DNA of 35,413 bases from JACQFK01 sp036383955 (GTDB lineage Bacteria; Planctomycetota; MHYJ01; JACPRB01): positions 1 through 35,413 of the forward strand of contig DASVNH010000177.1 in assembly GCA_036383955.1 (NCBI GenBank), read 5' to 3'. Shown here piece by piece: positions 14,762 to 21,785 of this stretch. The position numbers and the translations under genes are program-made. Position 1 is the stretch's first letter. Each line of letters begins with the position of its first letter. Under the pieces are notes generated by a model, which was not told the origin of the DNA, did not search any database, and worked only from the letters and a program-made list of their open reading frames with translations.

Positions 14762-15301
14762 GTGGACGACGCCGCTCGCGAACGTCTTCAGCAGCGGATC
14801 CTGAACGTCGCGTTCCTGATGCTGGGCGATCGGGAAGCGGCGGAGGATGTCGCGCAGGAAACCCTCCTGCGGACGGTCGAGCGCCACGCCCAGTTCCGGG
14901 GCGACGGCAGCCTTTTCGCCTGGGCCTGCTCCATCGCGATCAATCTCTGCCGGGCCCGCCGGCTCGCCGACCGCAAGGCGCCGAGGGCCGTCGATCCCGC
15001 CCGCCTCGACGGCAAGAGTCCGGCGCACGGGCCGGTCTCCAACGCCATCATCCTCGAGACGCACCAGCGCGCGGCGTCGGCCGTCCGCGGGCTCTCCCCC
15101 ATCCTCCGCGAGGCCTTCGTCCTCCGCTTCATCGAGGACCTGCCGTTCCAGGACATCGCCGAGATCACCGGCGTGTCCGAGGGCGCCGCCCGGCTCCGGG
15201 CCCGGCGCGCGCGGCTCTCGCTGCAGTCCCACCTCGCCGACCTCCTGGAGCCCGCGGTCCGCGGGCGGCTCGACGTCCAGCCCACCCCCGCGCGCCCGTA
15301 A
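14762..15301 (+). CDS. ECF-type RNA polymerase sigma factor
   Basis: The protein has 179 residues from the GTG at 14762; starts further upstream would fall inside the hairpin element. Region 2 is visible as AFLMLGDREAAEDVAQETLLR and GSLFAWACSIAINLCRARR. Region 4 is LSPILREAFVLRFIEDLPFQDIAEITGVSEGAARLRARRAR, a helix-turn-helix that recognises the -35 element. It directs RNA polymerase to a small regulon in answer to a signal. No anti-sigma factor is adjacent; instead two receiver-only response regulators follow after an 85-base gap, which suggests phosphorelay control, though this is inference. Confidence 0.88.
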   Translation: MDDAARERLQQRILNVAFLMLGDREAAEDVAQETLLRTVERHAQFRGDGSLFAWACSIAINLCRARRLADRKAPRAVDPARLDGKSPAHGPVSNAIILETHQRAASAVRGLSPILREAFVLRFIEDLPFQDIAEITGVSEGAARLRARRARLSLQSHLADLLEPAVRGRLDVQPTPARP

Positions 15302-15386
15302 ATCGGCGCTAAATTCGGCGAACCGCGAAACATTTTTCGTCGTAATTGATCTATTCCACAGGCCCATGACCCATGGTGAGGATGTG

Positions 15387-15785
15387 ATGGCGAGAGAGAA
15401 CGCGCGCGTCGTGGTCTTCGTGGACGACGAGCGGGAGATCCTCGCCTCGTTCCGGCGGCTCCTGCGCAACGAGCCCTACGAGGTGCGGACGACGACGTCC
15501 CCCCGCCAGGCCCTGGACTGGGTCGACGCGGGCGAGGCGGACATCGTCATCAGCGACCAGCGGATGCCCGACATGCTGGGCACCTCGCTCCTCGAGCTGA
15601 TCGGCCTCCGCTCCCCCGCGACCGCCCGCGTGCTCCTCACCGGGTACCCGGACTCGACCCTGCTGCTCCGCGACCTGCGCAACCGCCCGCTGCTGCTGTA
15701 CAAGCCGTGGGACGCCGACGACCTGAAAAACACGATCCGCGACATCCTCAAGAGAACCGAGGTGGTCGCGAGAAAGGATCTATGA
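15387..15785 (+). CDS. Stand-alone receiver-domain response regulator 1
   Basis: The protein has 132 residues and is only a receiver domain. The acidic pair is Asp13-Asp14 (FVDDE), the phospho-acceptor Asp57 (ISDQRMPD), the switch Thr85 (LLTGYPD) and the conserved Lys106 (YKPWD). The YKPWD ending is typical of RpfG/hydrogenase-regulator-type receivers. There is no output domain, so it acts as a phosphate shuttle or by protein contact. The start at 15387 is chosen for SD GGTGAGG 6 bases upstream; another in-frame ATG is at 15366. It overlaps the second receiver gene by 4 bases. Confidence 0.88.
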   Translation: MARENARVVVFVDDEREILASFRRLLRNEPYEVRTTTSPRQALDWVDAGEADIVISDQRMPDMLGTSLLELIGLRSPATARVLLTGYPDSTLLLRDLRNRPLLLYKPWDADDLKNTIRDILKRTEVVARKDL

Positions 15786-16207
15786 GCCTAGCGACGAGAA
15801 CGGACACCGACATCCTTCAGCCGACCGGGCGGCACGTCGTGGTGGCGCTCGACGACGACGCCGAGACGCTGGCCGCCCTGAAACGGCTGCTTCGCGACGA
15901 ACGCTACGAGCTGCGCACGACGTTCAAGCCCGCGGAGGCCCTGGAGTGGATCGCGGCGGGGGAAGTCAGCCTGCTCCTGTCCGACCACCTCATGCCGGAG
16001 ATGACGGGCGTGGAGCTTTCCGAGGCCGTCCAGCGCTTCGACACCACCTGCGTCCTCCTGACGGGCTACGCGGAGCGGGTCCACGTGAGCCCCGGATTGG
16101 AGGCCTCGGTGCGCGAGCTGATCCACAAGCCCTGGGACGACCGCGACCTGCGCAAGACCATCCGGCTCCTGCTCCGCGAACGCGAGATGCGCGAAGGCAA
16201 TCGCTAA
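15782..16207 (+). CDS. Stand-alone receiver-domain response regulator 2
   Basis: The protein has 141 residues and is a paralogue of the preceding receiver. It shares the Asp cluster (ALDDDAE), RLLRDERYELRTTFKPAEALEW, acceptor Asp in LLSDHLMPEMTG, LLTGYAE and HKPWDDRDLRKTIR. It has a longer, polar N-terminus of about 17 residues. It starts within the previous stop (ATGA), so translation is coupled and the two are likely made in equal amounts. No histidine kinase is in the window. A two-step relay or a heterodimer feeding the upstream ECF sigma factor is inferred. Its stop overlaps the convergent gene by 4 bases. Confidence 0.88.
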   Translation: MSLATRTDTDILQPTGRHVVVALDDDAETLAALKRLLRDERYELRTTFKPAEALEWIAAGEVSLLLSDHLMPEMTGVELSEAVQRFDTTCVLLTGYAERVHVSPGLEASVRELIHKPWDDRDLRKTIRLLLREREMREGNR

Positions 16208-17613
16208 GGAGTCTCCCGGTTCTGCGTCCGGATCAGAGCCGGGAGGTCCAGCGCCCCCGAGCCGTCCAGCGCGCTGCCGTGGATCCGGATCTCGTCGAGC
16301 GCGCCGCGGAACGCCCGGGCGCCCCCCGCCCGCGACGGCCCCCCGATCGCCAGCGTCGGCGCGATCTTCGTCCCGGCCGGCCCGCGCGCGGACGTCGACG
16401 CCCCCACGAGCTTCGCGTCCGCGTTCCAGCCCCCGACGTAGAACTTCACCTGGTCGGCGGCGGCCGTCGAATCGTACGTCACCGCGAAGAAGCGCCAGGC
16501 GTCGTTCGGCTCCTTCGACTTCGGATCCAGCACGGGGATCAGGCCCGGCGGCGTCGCCAGCGTCGAGGCCTCCGCCGGCTGGTTGATCCCGATCTGGAGC
16601 CGCCCGTCCGCCCGGGCCGTCAGCTCGACCCCTTCCCCCGCCTTCGACGGCCCCAGCCACGTCAGGATCCGCTGGCCCGCGCCGCCCTCCTCCTTCGCCT
16701 CGGTCCGCAGCATCCAGCCCGACAGCGTGAACGACTTGAGGGCCCGGAGGCTCTCGCCCGCGCCCAGCTCGACGGCCGGGGCGCCGCCCTCCTTGGGCCA
16801 TTCGAGGGCCGAGGGGCCGCCGTTGACCGGCACGCGCCCCGTCCACGCCGGCGCCGCGTTGCCGAGGGCGCACGACGGGTAGAACGCGGCCGAGGCGCCG
16901 CTGTTGGCGGTCGACGTCCCCCCGTTCTCCCGGAACGCCAGCTCGACGAGGAGCGTGGAGGCCGACGACGGCCCGGGCGGCGGCGACGCCTTCTCGCGGG
17001 CCTCCGCTTCCACGCGGAACGACGGACCGCGCTTCTTCCACCAGAGCTCGAACTCCGCGAAGGTCGGGTACTTTTCGCCGCTGACCTTCTGCAGCCCCTT
17101 GAGGAGCTCCTCGCGGAGGCGGTCGACGCCCTCCCCGCCCTTGCGCTCCGCCTTCCGGGCTTCGACGAGCAGCGCCTCGACCGCCACTCCGGGCGGGAAC
17201 GCGGCGATGGCCTTCACGGCGGCGGCGGCCTCCGGGCCCTTGAGCGCGTCTTCGAAGAGGGCGAGGCCGGATTCGTGGCCGACGCGGGCGAGGGCGTCGA
17301 CGTAGCGGGCATACAGGTAGGCGTTCTTGCGCGAGGCCTCGGCGGCCCCGGCCAGGGCGCGCGAGGCGCCGACGCTGCCGCGGAGCTTCCCGAGGGCCTC
17401 GGCGGCGGCGACGGGCAGCAGGCAGTTGCAGTCAGAGGGCTGGGGAGCGAGATAGCGGGCCAGCGCCGGCACGGCGCCGGGCTCCCGCGCGTGGCCCAGC
17501 TCGCGGATCGCGGCCGCCTTCTCGTGGACCGTCTTGGCGGCGGCCACGCGCTGCTTGAAGAGGTCGAGCGCCCCCCGCTCCTGGGCCAGCGTGATCAGGA
17601 TGAGTATGCCCAT
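16204..17613 (-). CDS. Secreted HEAT-like repeat and LamG-like domain protein
   Basis: The protein has 469 residues. A very short signal (MGILILITLAQ-ER) is followed by HEAT-like helical repeats at about 14-150 (AIRELGHAREPGAVPALARYL, AAAEALGKL). A charged, Ser/Pro-rich link at about 205-220 leads to a beta-rich C-terminal half (about 235-465). That half has the concanavalin-A/LamG-like pattern of planctomycete secreted proteins: SFTLSGWM, WRFFAVTYD, VKFYVGGWN and RAFRGALDEIRIHGSALD. It probably binds an extracellular ligand, perhaps carbohydrate. SD GGGAGG lies 8 bases before the ATG and sits inside a perfect hairpin. It is last in a minus-strand operon with the DUF1328 gene. Confidence 0.75.
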   Translation of the reverse strand: MGILILITLAQERGALDLFKQRVAAAKTVHEKAAAIRELGHAREPGAVPALARYLAPQPSDCNCLLPVAAAEALGKLRGSVGASRALAGAAEASRKNAYLYARYVDALARVGHESGLALFEDALKGPEAAAAVKAIAAFPPGVAVEALLVEARKAERKGGEGVDRLREELLKGLQKVSGEKYPTFAEFELWWKKRGPSFRVEAEAREKASPPPGPSSASTLLVELAFRENGGTSTANSGASAAFYPSCALGNAAPAWTGRVPVNGGPSALEWPKEGGAPAVELGAGESLRALKSFTLSGWMLRTEAKEEGGAGQRILTWLGPSKAGEGVELTARADGRLQIGINQPAEASTLATPPGLIPVLDPKSKEPNDAWRFFAVTYDSTAAADQVKFYVGGWNADAKLVGASTSARGPAGTKIAPTLAIGGPSRAGGARAFRGALDEIRIHGSALDGSGALDLPALIRTQNRETP

Positions 17614-17621
17614 GGCCGCGT

Positions 17622-17650
17622 CCTCCCGCCGGACGTTGTCCGGCGGGAGG
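17622..17650 (-). promoter_or_regulatory. Perfect 13-bp hairpin enclosing the SD of the HEAT/LamG gene
   Basis: CCTCCCGCCGGAC (17622-17634) and GTCCGGCGGGAGG (17638-17650) form 13 uninterrupted pairs around a 3-base loop. On the minus strand the proximal arm carries the SD GGGAGG and the ATG follows 8 bases later. No U-tract follows, so it is a poor terminator and more likely controls translation. Confidence 0.7.
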
Positions 17651-17662
17651 AAAACGGCGTCG

Positions 17663-17848
17663 TCAAACCGGCGGCAAGGGAGGTCGACGTCCCGCCATGA
17701 GCCCCCACAGGAGCGACACGACGAAGACGACGATGAAGAAGAAGAACAGCAGCCGGGCGATGTCGCTCGCGCCCGCGGCGATCCCTGTGAAGCCGAAGAG
17801 CGCGGCGATGATCGCGATGATGAAGAACGCCAGCGACCATCGAAGCAT
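17663..17848 (-). CDS. DUF1328 (YtjA-type) small membrane protein
   Basis: The protein has 61 residues and two membrane helices. It has the DUF1328 pattern MLRWSLAFFIIAIIAALFGF, GIAAGASDIARLLFFFFIVVFVVSLL and a short basic tail ending GRRPPLPPV. These inner-membrane proteins are linked to stress in other bacteria but their action is unknown. SD AAGGAGA is 5-6 bases before the ATG. It lies 12 bases after the micropeptide gene and before the HEAT/LamG gene in one minus-strand operon. Confidence 0.88.
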   Translation of the reverse strand: MLRWSLAFFIIAIIAALFGFTGIAAGASDIARLLFFFFIVVFVVSLLWGLMAGRRPPLPPV

Positions 17849-17860
17849 ATCGGTCTCCTT

Positions 17861-17923
17861 CTAGCGGACCCGGCGTCGTCGGATGACGCGCCGGCGACGG
17901 ATGACGATCTTGATGCGCCTCAT
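17861..17923 (-). CDS. Arg-rich micropeptide, 20 residues
   Basis: This short frame begins MRRIKIVI and then alternates RRRR blocks with valine/isoleucine, ending RRRRVR before TAG. Eleven of the 20 residues are Arg and one is Lys. A strong SD (GGAGG, 5-6 bases from the ATG, in GTGAGGAGGGCCCCATG) and its tight fit between two genes of an operon support translation. It is highly basic and could bind nucleic acid, lipid head groups or an acidic protein, or serve as a regulatory leader for the DUF1328 gene 12 bases downstream. No family is known to me. Confidence 0.6.
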   Translation of the reverse strand: MRRIKIVIRRRRVIRRRRVR

Positions 17924-17940
17924 GGGGCCCTCCTCACATG

Positions 17941-17975
17941 GGCCGGGGCCGCGGCCAGAGGCCGCGGTCCCGGCC
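17941..17975 (-). promoter_or_regulatory. Intercistronic 16-bp hairpin
   Basis: 17941-17956 pairs with 17960-17975 (GGCCGGGGCCGCGGCC against GGCCGCGGTCCCGGCC), with one non-Watson-Crick position and the loop AGA. It lies between the lipoprotein stop and the micropeptide's SD. No U-tract follows. It may be a processing or partial-termination site. Confidence 0.55.
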
Positions 17976-17993
17976 GGTTGGCTCGTTGCCCCG

Positions 17994-18665
17994 CTACTCG
18001 GGGCGGAGCGTCGCTTCGAATTCCTCCTTCATGCGCCAGACAAAGGCCTTGTTGTCCTCGTTCTTGTCGTTGCCCGCGATGAAGACGACCCGGGTCTTGC
18101 CGGTGTCGGAGCGCTCCATGCGGATCCGCACGGGCGTGGCGCCCTTCAGGCGGCCGTCGATCCGGGCCCACGACGCGTGGCTCTCCTCGGCGACGAGCTC
18201 CACTTTCAGGACGTCGAAAACCCGCTTCGCCGACTTCAGGCACGCGGCCGGGTCGGAGAAGTACTCGCCTTCCAGGGAGTTCCCGCCGAAGAGGCCCGTC
18301 TTGGCCTGGCCCAGGCCGACGTTCTCGGCGATGCGCTCATGGATGAGCTTCGCGAGATCGCGGTCGCCGGGCTCGACCCGGACGGACACGGCGGAGCGGC
18401 GGTCGTCGAGGCTCTTCACCTTCACGCGCACCTCGTCGCCGCTGGCGCGGCGGGCGACCACGTCGCCTCCGAACTCGTCGGCGGGACGCCGGTCCACCGT
18501 GAGGCCCGCGTCTTCCACGCTCTTCAGGGCGGCCTTCCAGGTCTCGCCGGCCGGCTTGTCGTACTCCCGGTCCAGGGTGTTCACGCCGCTGCCGAGATCG
18601 CGGTCGCGGCAGCCGGCCGTGGCCAGCGCCAGGAGGCCCAGCATCGGGATCATCAGGCTCTTCAT
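17994..18665 (-). CDS. Lipoprotein with two DUF3568-like repeats
   Basis: The protein has 223 residues with a lipoprotein signal and lipobox ATAGC (Cys19). Two related alpha/beta repeats follow at about 36-125 and 130-220. Each begins with a helix (ETWKAALKSVEDAGL; ACLKSAKRVFDVLKVEL), then strands carrying RVKVKSLDDRRSAVSVRV or RIRMERSDTGKTRVVFIA, and ends with a helix. The single-repeat lipoprotein at 10081 looks related. It is anchored in a membrane facing the periplasm; its role is unknown. SD AGGAGGG lies 4 bases before the ATG. It is first in the operon that runs to 16204. Confidence 0.75.
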   Translation of the reverse strand: MKSLMIPMLGLLALATAGCRDRDLGSGVNTLDREYDKPAGETWKAALKSVEDAGLTVDRRPADEFGGDVVARRASGDEVRVKVKSLDDRRSAVSVRVEPGDRDLAKLIHERIAENVGLGQAKTGLFGGNSLEGEYFSDPAACLKSAKRVFDVLKVELVAEESHASWARIDGRLKGATPVRIRMERSDTGKTRVVFIAGNDKNEDNKAFVWRMKEEFEATLRPE

Positions 18666-18789
18666 AACGCCCTCCTGAACAGAACTTGCATTCCTAGGGG
18701 AGCGCCCCGTGTGACGGCGCCCCTATCTACGACAAAGCGCCGGGAACGTCGTATACGGGTCCGGGGGGGATCGGCGAAAGGAGGGGACC
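18666..18789. promoter_or_regulatory. Divergent promoter region of lipoprotein and small secreted protein genes
   Basis: This 124-base spacer holds an inverted repeat (AGGGG-A-GCGCC with GGCGCCCCT, about 18696-18724), a TATACG that could be a plus-strand -10, and SD sequences for both genes (AGGAGGG to the left, AGGAGGGG to the right). Confidence 0.35.
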
Positions 18790-19095
18790 ATGTGGATCCT
18801 TCTTCTGGCCGTCCTGGCGACGCAGGACCCGTGGGACCTCGGCCGCGACCGCGGCCTCAACAAGGAGCAGCCCCGCGACTACGGCAACCCGGGCCTCTGG
18901 TACGGCACGCCGGGCGTCGTGCCCGGCAACGACCTGATCCGCCCGGTGCGGGAGCTCGTCCGCGATCCCGACCGGCTGCTCGATTTCCGGCCCCGCAAGA
19001 TCCCGGGGTACCAGGATCCCGAGCTTCAGCGCTTCAACCGGATCTACGAGCGCGGCCTGGAGCTTCCCCGCCGCGAGCTGCCGCCCGACCGCTGA
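18790..19095 (+). CDS. Small secreted protein of unknown function
   Basis: The protein has 101 residues. A signal of about twelve residues, MWILLLAVLATQ-DP, leads to a soluble, Arg/Asp/Pro-rich mature part without Cys. Visible segments are GLWYGTPGVVPGNDLI, RELVRDPDRLLDFRPRKIPGY and FNRIYERGLELPRRELPP. No family is recognised. SD AGGAGGGG lies a few bases before the ATG. It is divergent from the lipoprotein operon and convergent with the membrane protein gene ending at 19117. Confidence 0.65.
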   Translation: MWILLLAVLATQDPWDLGRDRGLNKEQPRDYGNPGLWYGTPGVVPGNDLIRPVRELVRDPDRLLDFRPRKIPGYQDPELQRFNRIYERGLELPRRELPPDR

Positions 19096-19116
19096 TCATG
19101 AGGTGCTCGTCCAGAA

Positions 19117-19764
19117 CTACAGGCCGTTCGGAAGCTGCCCGGCAGCTTCCGAACGGGGGAAAAGGCGGCGCAGGGCGAAGTGGGTCGGCGCGTAGACGAC
19201 GACCGGGAGGACGGTGAAGACCAGCAGGAAGTACAGGTGGGGGTGCATCCAGGACTGGGGTTTGTCGCCGAGACCGTAGACGTAGTTCACGTTGACGGGC
19301 AGGAGGGGGTTGTCCGCGGGCGCGGGCGGGGCCGGCAGCAGGAAGTAGCCGATCAGGAGCACGACGATCGCGACGCCCCACCAGGCCACGAAGGCGCGGC
19401 GGTCGTAGCCGAGCTTCTTGAGCAGGTACACGATGAGGATCGGCAGCCAGAAGTGGAAGAACGACAGCGCCCGGTTGAAGAGCGGATTCTGGGCGTCGAA
19501 CATGTAGTTCGTCATCCCGAACAGGGGATGCCCGGCGGCCGTCGAGAGGAAGTCCACCATCCAGAACGCCTGCGGCAGGAGGATGCCGACGGCGGGCATC
19601 GACACCCAGAGCGGATTCTCGGTCCAGACGGCGGCGAGCGTGAAGAAGAGGGCGACGTCGCAGAAGTAGAGGAAGTTGGTGGGGCCGTAAAGGACCCAGT
19701 AGCACGGGACGAGAACGAGCATGAAGGCCGTGTAGCCGATCTTCACGGTCAGGGGCACGCGCAT
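19117..19764 (-). CDS. Multi-helix integral membrane protein
   Basis: The protein has 215 residues with about six membrane helices and motifs conserved in an uncharacterised planctomycete/Bacteroidetes family as I know it: VPLTVKIGYTAFMLVLVPCYW, GPTNFLYFCDVALFFT, LPQAFWMVDF and FFHFWLPILIVYLLKKLGYDRRAF. No catalytic residue stands out. It is an inner-membrane protein of unknown job. TTTAAT lies 7 bases before the ATG with no SD. Its last residues (EAAGQLPNGL) are encoded by a perfect hairpin that probably doubles as terminator. Confidence 0.78.
   Translation of the reverse strand: MRVPLTVKIGYTAFMLVLVPCYWVLYGPTNFLYFCDVALFFTLAAVWTENPLWVSMPAVGILLPQAFWMVDFLSTAAGHPLFGMTNYMFDAQNPLFNRALSFFHFWLPILIVYLLKKLGYDRRAFVAWWGVAIVVLLIGYFLLPAPPAPADNPLLPVNVNYVYGLGDKPQSWMHPHLYFLLVFTVLPVVVYAPTHFALRRLFPRSEAAGQLPNGL
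19124..19156. terminator. Perfect 16-bp inverted repeat at a convergent gene end
   Basis: CCGTTCGGAAGCTGCC (19124-19139) and its exact complement (19141-19156) are separated by one base. It lies within the 3' end of the minus-strand gene, between the stops at 19095 and 19117. It is bidirectional by symmetry and has no U-tract. Confidence 0.6.
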
Positions 19765-19771
19765 GGCCCCG

Positions 19772-19777
19772 ATTAAA
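19772..19777 (-). promoter_or_regulatory. Candidate -10 (TTTAAT) for the membrane protein gene
   Basis: The minus-strand hexamer is 7 bases before the ATG at 19764. There is no SD, so the message is possibly leaderless. Confidence 0.45.
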
Positions 19778-19837
19778 GCAAACCGCGTGCCGGATCGACG
19801 GCAGGTTCCGAAGGACCCGCGCTGGGAAGAGCTTTGC

Positions 19838-21199
19838 TCAGAAGAGTTCGGTGATCGGCGAGCCTTCGGGAAGCACGGGATGCGGGCGGCCCTGGTGGTC
19901 GAGGTAGTTCTTCGTGTAGTCGACGCCGAGGTGGCGGTAGATCGTGGCGAGGACGTCCTGGGGGACCTTGGCGTTCTCCTTGGGGGCCTGGCCCTTGTCG
20001 TCGGTCGCGCCGACCACGCGGCCGCCGACGACCCGGCCGCCCGCGATCGCGGCGGCCATCGCGTGGGGCCAGTGGTCTCGACCCGCGTTTTCGCTGATGC
20101 GGGGGCTGCGGCCCATCTCGCCCCAGGCCACGACCAGCGTGCTCTCCAAGAGACCGCGCTGGTCCAGGTCCTCGATCAACGCCGAGTAGGCCCGATCCCA
20201 CATCGGCAGGAAGGCGTTCTTCAGCGCGTGGAAGTTGTCCTCGTGCGTGTCCCACCAGCGGCAGTCGACCGTCACCAGGCGCACCCCCGCCTCCACCAGA
20301 CGGCGCGCCAGCAGCATCCGCTGGGACCACTGCGGCCGGTCGCCCGCCGCCCGCATCCGCGGCGTGTAGGCCTCGAAGAAGCCGTAGCGGTCGCGCGTCG
20401 CGCGAGACTCCGCCTCGAGGTCGAAGGCCTGGCGCGCCTCCGGGCCCGTCACGATCTCCATCGCCCGTCGATGGAACTTGTCCATCGCGTCCATCGTGCC
20501 GGACTTGTCCAGCTGCCGCTCGAGGCGGTCCAGGGAGTCGAGCAGCGACGCCCGGTCCCGGAGCTGGCCGATGCCCAGGCCCTCCGGCATCGCGAGGTTC
20601 GGGACCGAGAACGGGCGGAGGTCGCCGGGATCCGCCAACGTCTCGAACGGGCGGTACGCCGCGCCGAGGTAGGACGCGTCGGTGCCCGGAACCATCCGCG
20701 GCACCATGACGTACGCGGGGATCCTCGGATTCGACTCCTGAAGCTGCTCGGAGACGACCGACCCCACGCTCGGATGGATGTTGTGCGCGGGATCCGGCGC
20801 GGCCCCGTAGCCCGTGAAGCAGATCTGGTCTCCCGACGAATGATCCGCCATGCCGTAGCGCGTCGAATGGTGCAGGCTCCGCACGATCGACCACTTGTCC
20901 ATGATCTTCGCGCTCAACGGCAGGTGCTCGCTGATGTGGATGCCCGGCACCTTCGTGCGGATCGGGCTGAACTCGCCGCGGAACTCGACCGGCGCGTCGG
21001 GCTTCAAATCCCAGAGGTCGATGTGCGACGGCCCGCCCCGCATCCAGAGGATGATCACCGACGTCGTCCGCCGCGCCGGAACGGCCGCCTCGGCGCGAAG
21101 GACGTCGGACAGCGCCAGCCCGGTCCCGAGCATTCCCGCGCGCAGGAAGCTCCGGCGGTCGATCTCCGCCAGATGCCGCTTGAAGGCGTCGCAGCTCAT
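19838..21199 (-). CDS. DUF1501 protein (orphan), Tat-exported
   Basis: The protein has 453 residues from the ATG at 21199. The Tat motif DRRSFLRAG is followed by a hydrophobic stretch. DUF1501 signatures are VIILWMRGGPSHIDLWDLKPDAP, GIHISEHLPLSA, MARRL-like LLARRLVEAGVRLVTVD, VVAWGEMGRSPRI and NAGRDHWPHAMA. The family belongs to the alkaline-phosphatase/sulfatase-like fold and is nearly a hallmark of Planctomycetota; its reaction is unknown. Most copies sit beside a DUF1549/DUF1553 cytochrome gene, but this one does not; its neighbour is the divergent ECF sigma/FecR pair. Longer in-frame starts exist but precede no conserved sequence. Confidence 0.9.
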   Translation of the reverse strand: MSCDAFKRHLAEIDRRSFLRAGMLGTGLALSDVLRAEAAVPARRTTSVIILWMRGGPSHIDLWDLKPDAPVEFRGEFSPIRTKVPGIHISEHLPLSAKIMDKWSIVRSLHHSTRYGMADHSSGDQICFTGYGAAPDPAHNIHPSVGSVVSEQLQESNPRIPAYVMVPRMVPGTDASYLGAAYRPFETLADPGDLRPFSVPNLAMPEGLGIGQLRDRASLLDSLDRLERQLDKSGTMDAMDKFHRRAMEIVTGPEARQAFDLEAESRATRDRYGFFEAYTPRMRAAGDRPQWSQRMLLARRLVEAGVRLVTVDCRWWDTHEDNFHALKNAFLPMWDRAYSALIEDLDQRGLLESTLVVAWGEMGRSPRISENAGRDHWPHAMAAAIAGGRVVGGRVVGATDDKGQAPKENAKVPQDVLATIYRHLGVDYTKNYLDHQGRPHPVLPEGSPITELF

Positions 21200-21227
21200 G
21201 GCCCTGTATTGTGGCGAGGCCGCGAAA

Positions 21228-21239
21228 TTGGCCGGCCAA
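21228..21239. promoter_or_regulatory. Palindrome TTGGCCGGCCAA between divergent genes
   Basis: A perfect 12-base palindrome lies in the 70-base spacer between the orphan DUF1501 and the ECF sigma factor. It could be a shared operator. The plus-strand AATACT (21257-21262), 7 bases before the ATG, is a possible -10. Confidence 0.35.
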
Positions 21240-21269
21240 AAGGGGAGGACGTCGACAATACTTAGGCGG

Positions 21270-21785
21270 ATGGACGCCGCCCGGCACGCCCTCTTCGCCC
21301 AGCGCTTCGTCCTCAACCAGAACCGGGTCTTCCGCTACATCCTCGGCCTGGTCCCTCACCGGACCGACGCCGAAGACCTCTTCCAGCAGACCTGCCTCAC
21401 CCTCTGGGAGACCTGGGACAGATACGACGCCGCCCAGGACTTCGTCCCCTGGGCCTGCGGGATCGCCCTCAACCTGGTCCGCAACCACCGCCGCAAGCGC
21501 GGCAGCCTCGCCCTCAGCGACGCCCTCCTCGAGCGGCTCGGCCGGCGGCGCCTGGAGCTCGACGACCTTCTGGAAGAGCGCCGGAAGATGCTGGACGCCT
21601 GCCTCGAGGCCCTCCCGGGTCCGATGCGCCGTCTGGTGGAGGAGGCCTACGGAGGAGAGGACGTCGAGCGGATCGCCCGCCGAAGCAAGCAAACCCCCAA
21701 CGCGATCTACAAGACCCTGCGGAGGATCCGCGCCGCGCTGCACGACTGCGTGAGCCGCAAGCTCGCGCCGGGAGGCGCGCCGTGA
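21270..21785 (+). CDS. ECF-type sigma factor, Rhodopirellula/Verrucomicrobium type
   Basis: The protein has 171 residues. Region 2 reads FVLNQNRVFRYILGLVPHRTDAEDLFQQTCLTLWE and FVPWACGIALNLVRNHRRK, typical of the sigma-70 group common in Planctomycetota. Region 4 is LPGPMRRLVEEAYGGEDVERIARRSKQTPNAIYKTLRRIR. The start at 21270 has no SD and an AATACT hexamer 7 bases upstream; longer frames enter the divergent gene. The partner gene starts inside its stop (GTGA), so sigma factor and FecR-like membrane protein are made together. Confidence 0.9.
   Translation: MDAARHALFAQRFVLNQNRVFRYILGLVPHRTDAEDLFQQTCLTLWETWDRYDAAQDFVPWACGIALNLVRNHRRKRGSLALSDALLERLGRRRLELDDLLEERRKMLDACLEALPGPMRRLVEEAYGGEDVERIARRSKQTPNAIYKTLRRIRAALHDCVSRKLAPGGAP

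Noticed and set aside
17941..17975. Possible tRNA or other structured RNA gene
   Set aside because: A single hairpin with no cloverleaf, anticodon loop or CCA end; no tRNA-like fold was found anywhere in the window.
21228..21239. TTGGCCGGCCAA as an attachment site
   Set aside because: No integrase, tRNA or direct repeat nearby; a simple palindrome in GC-rich DNA is a sufficient explanation.
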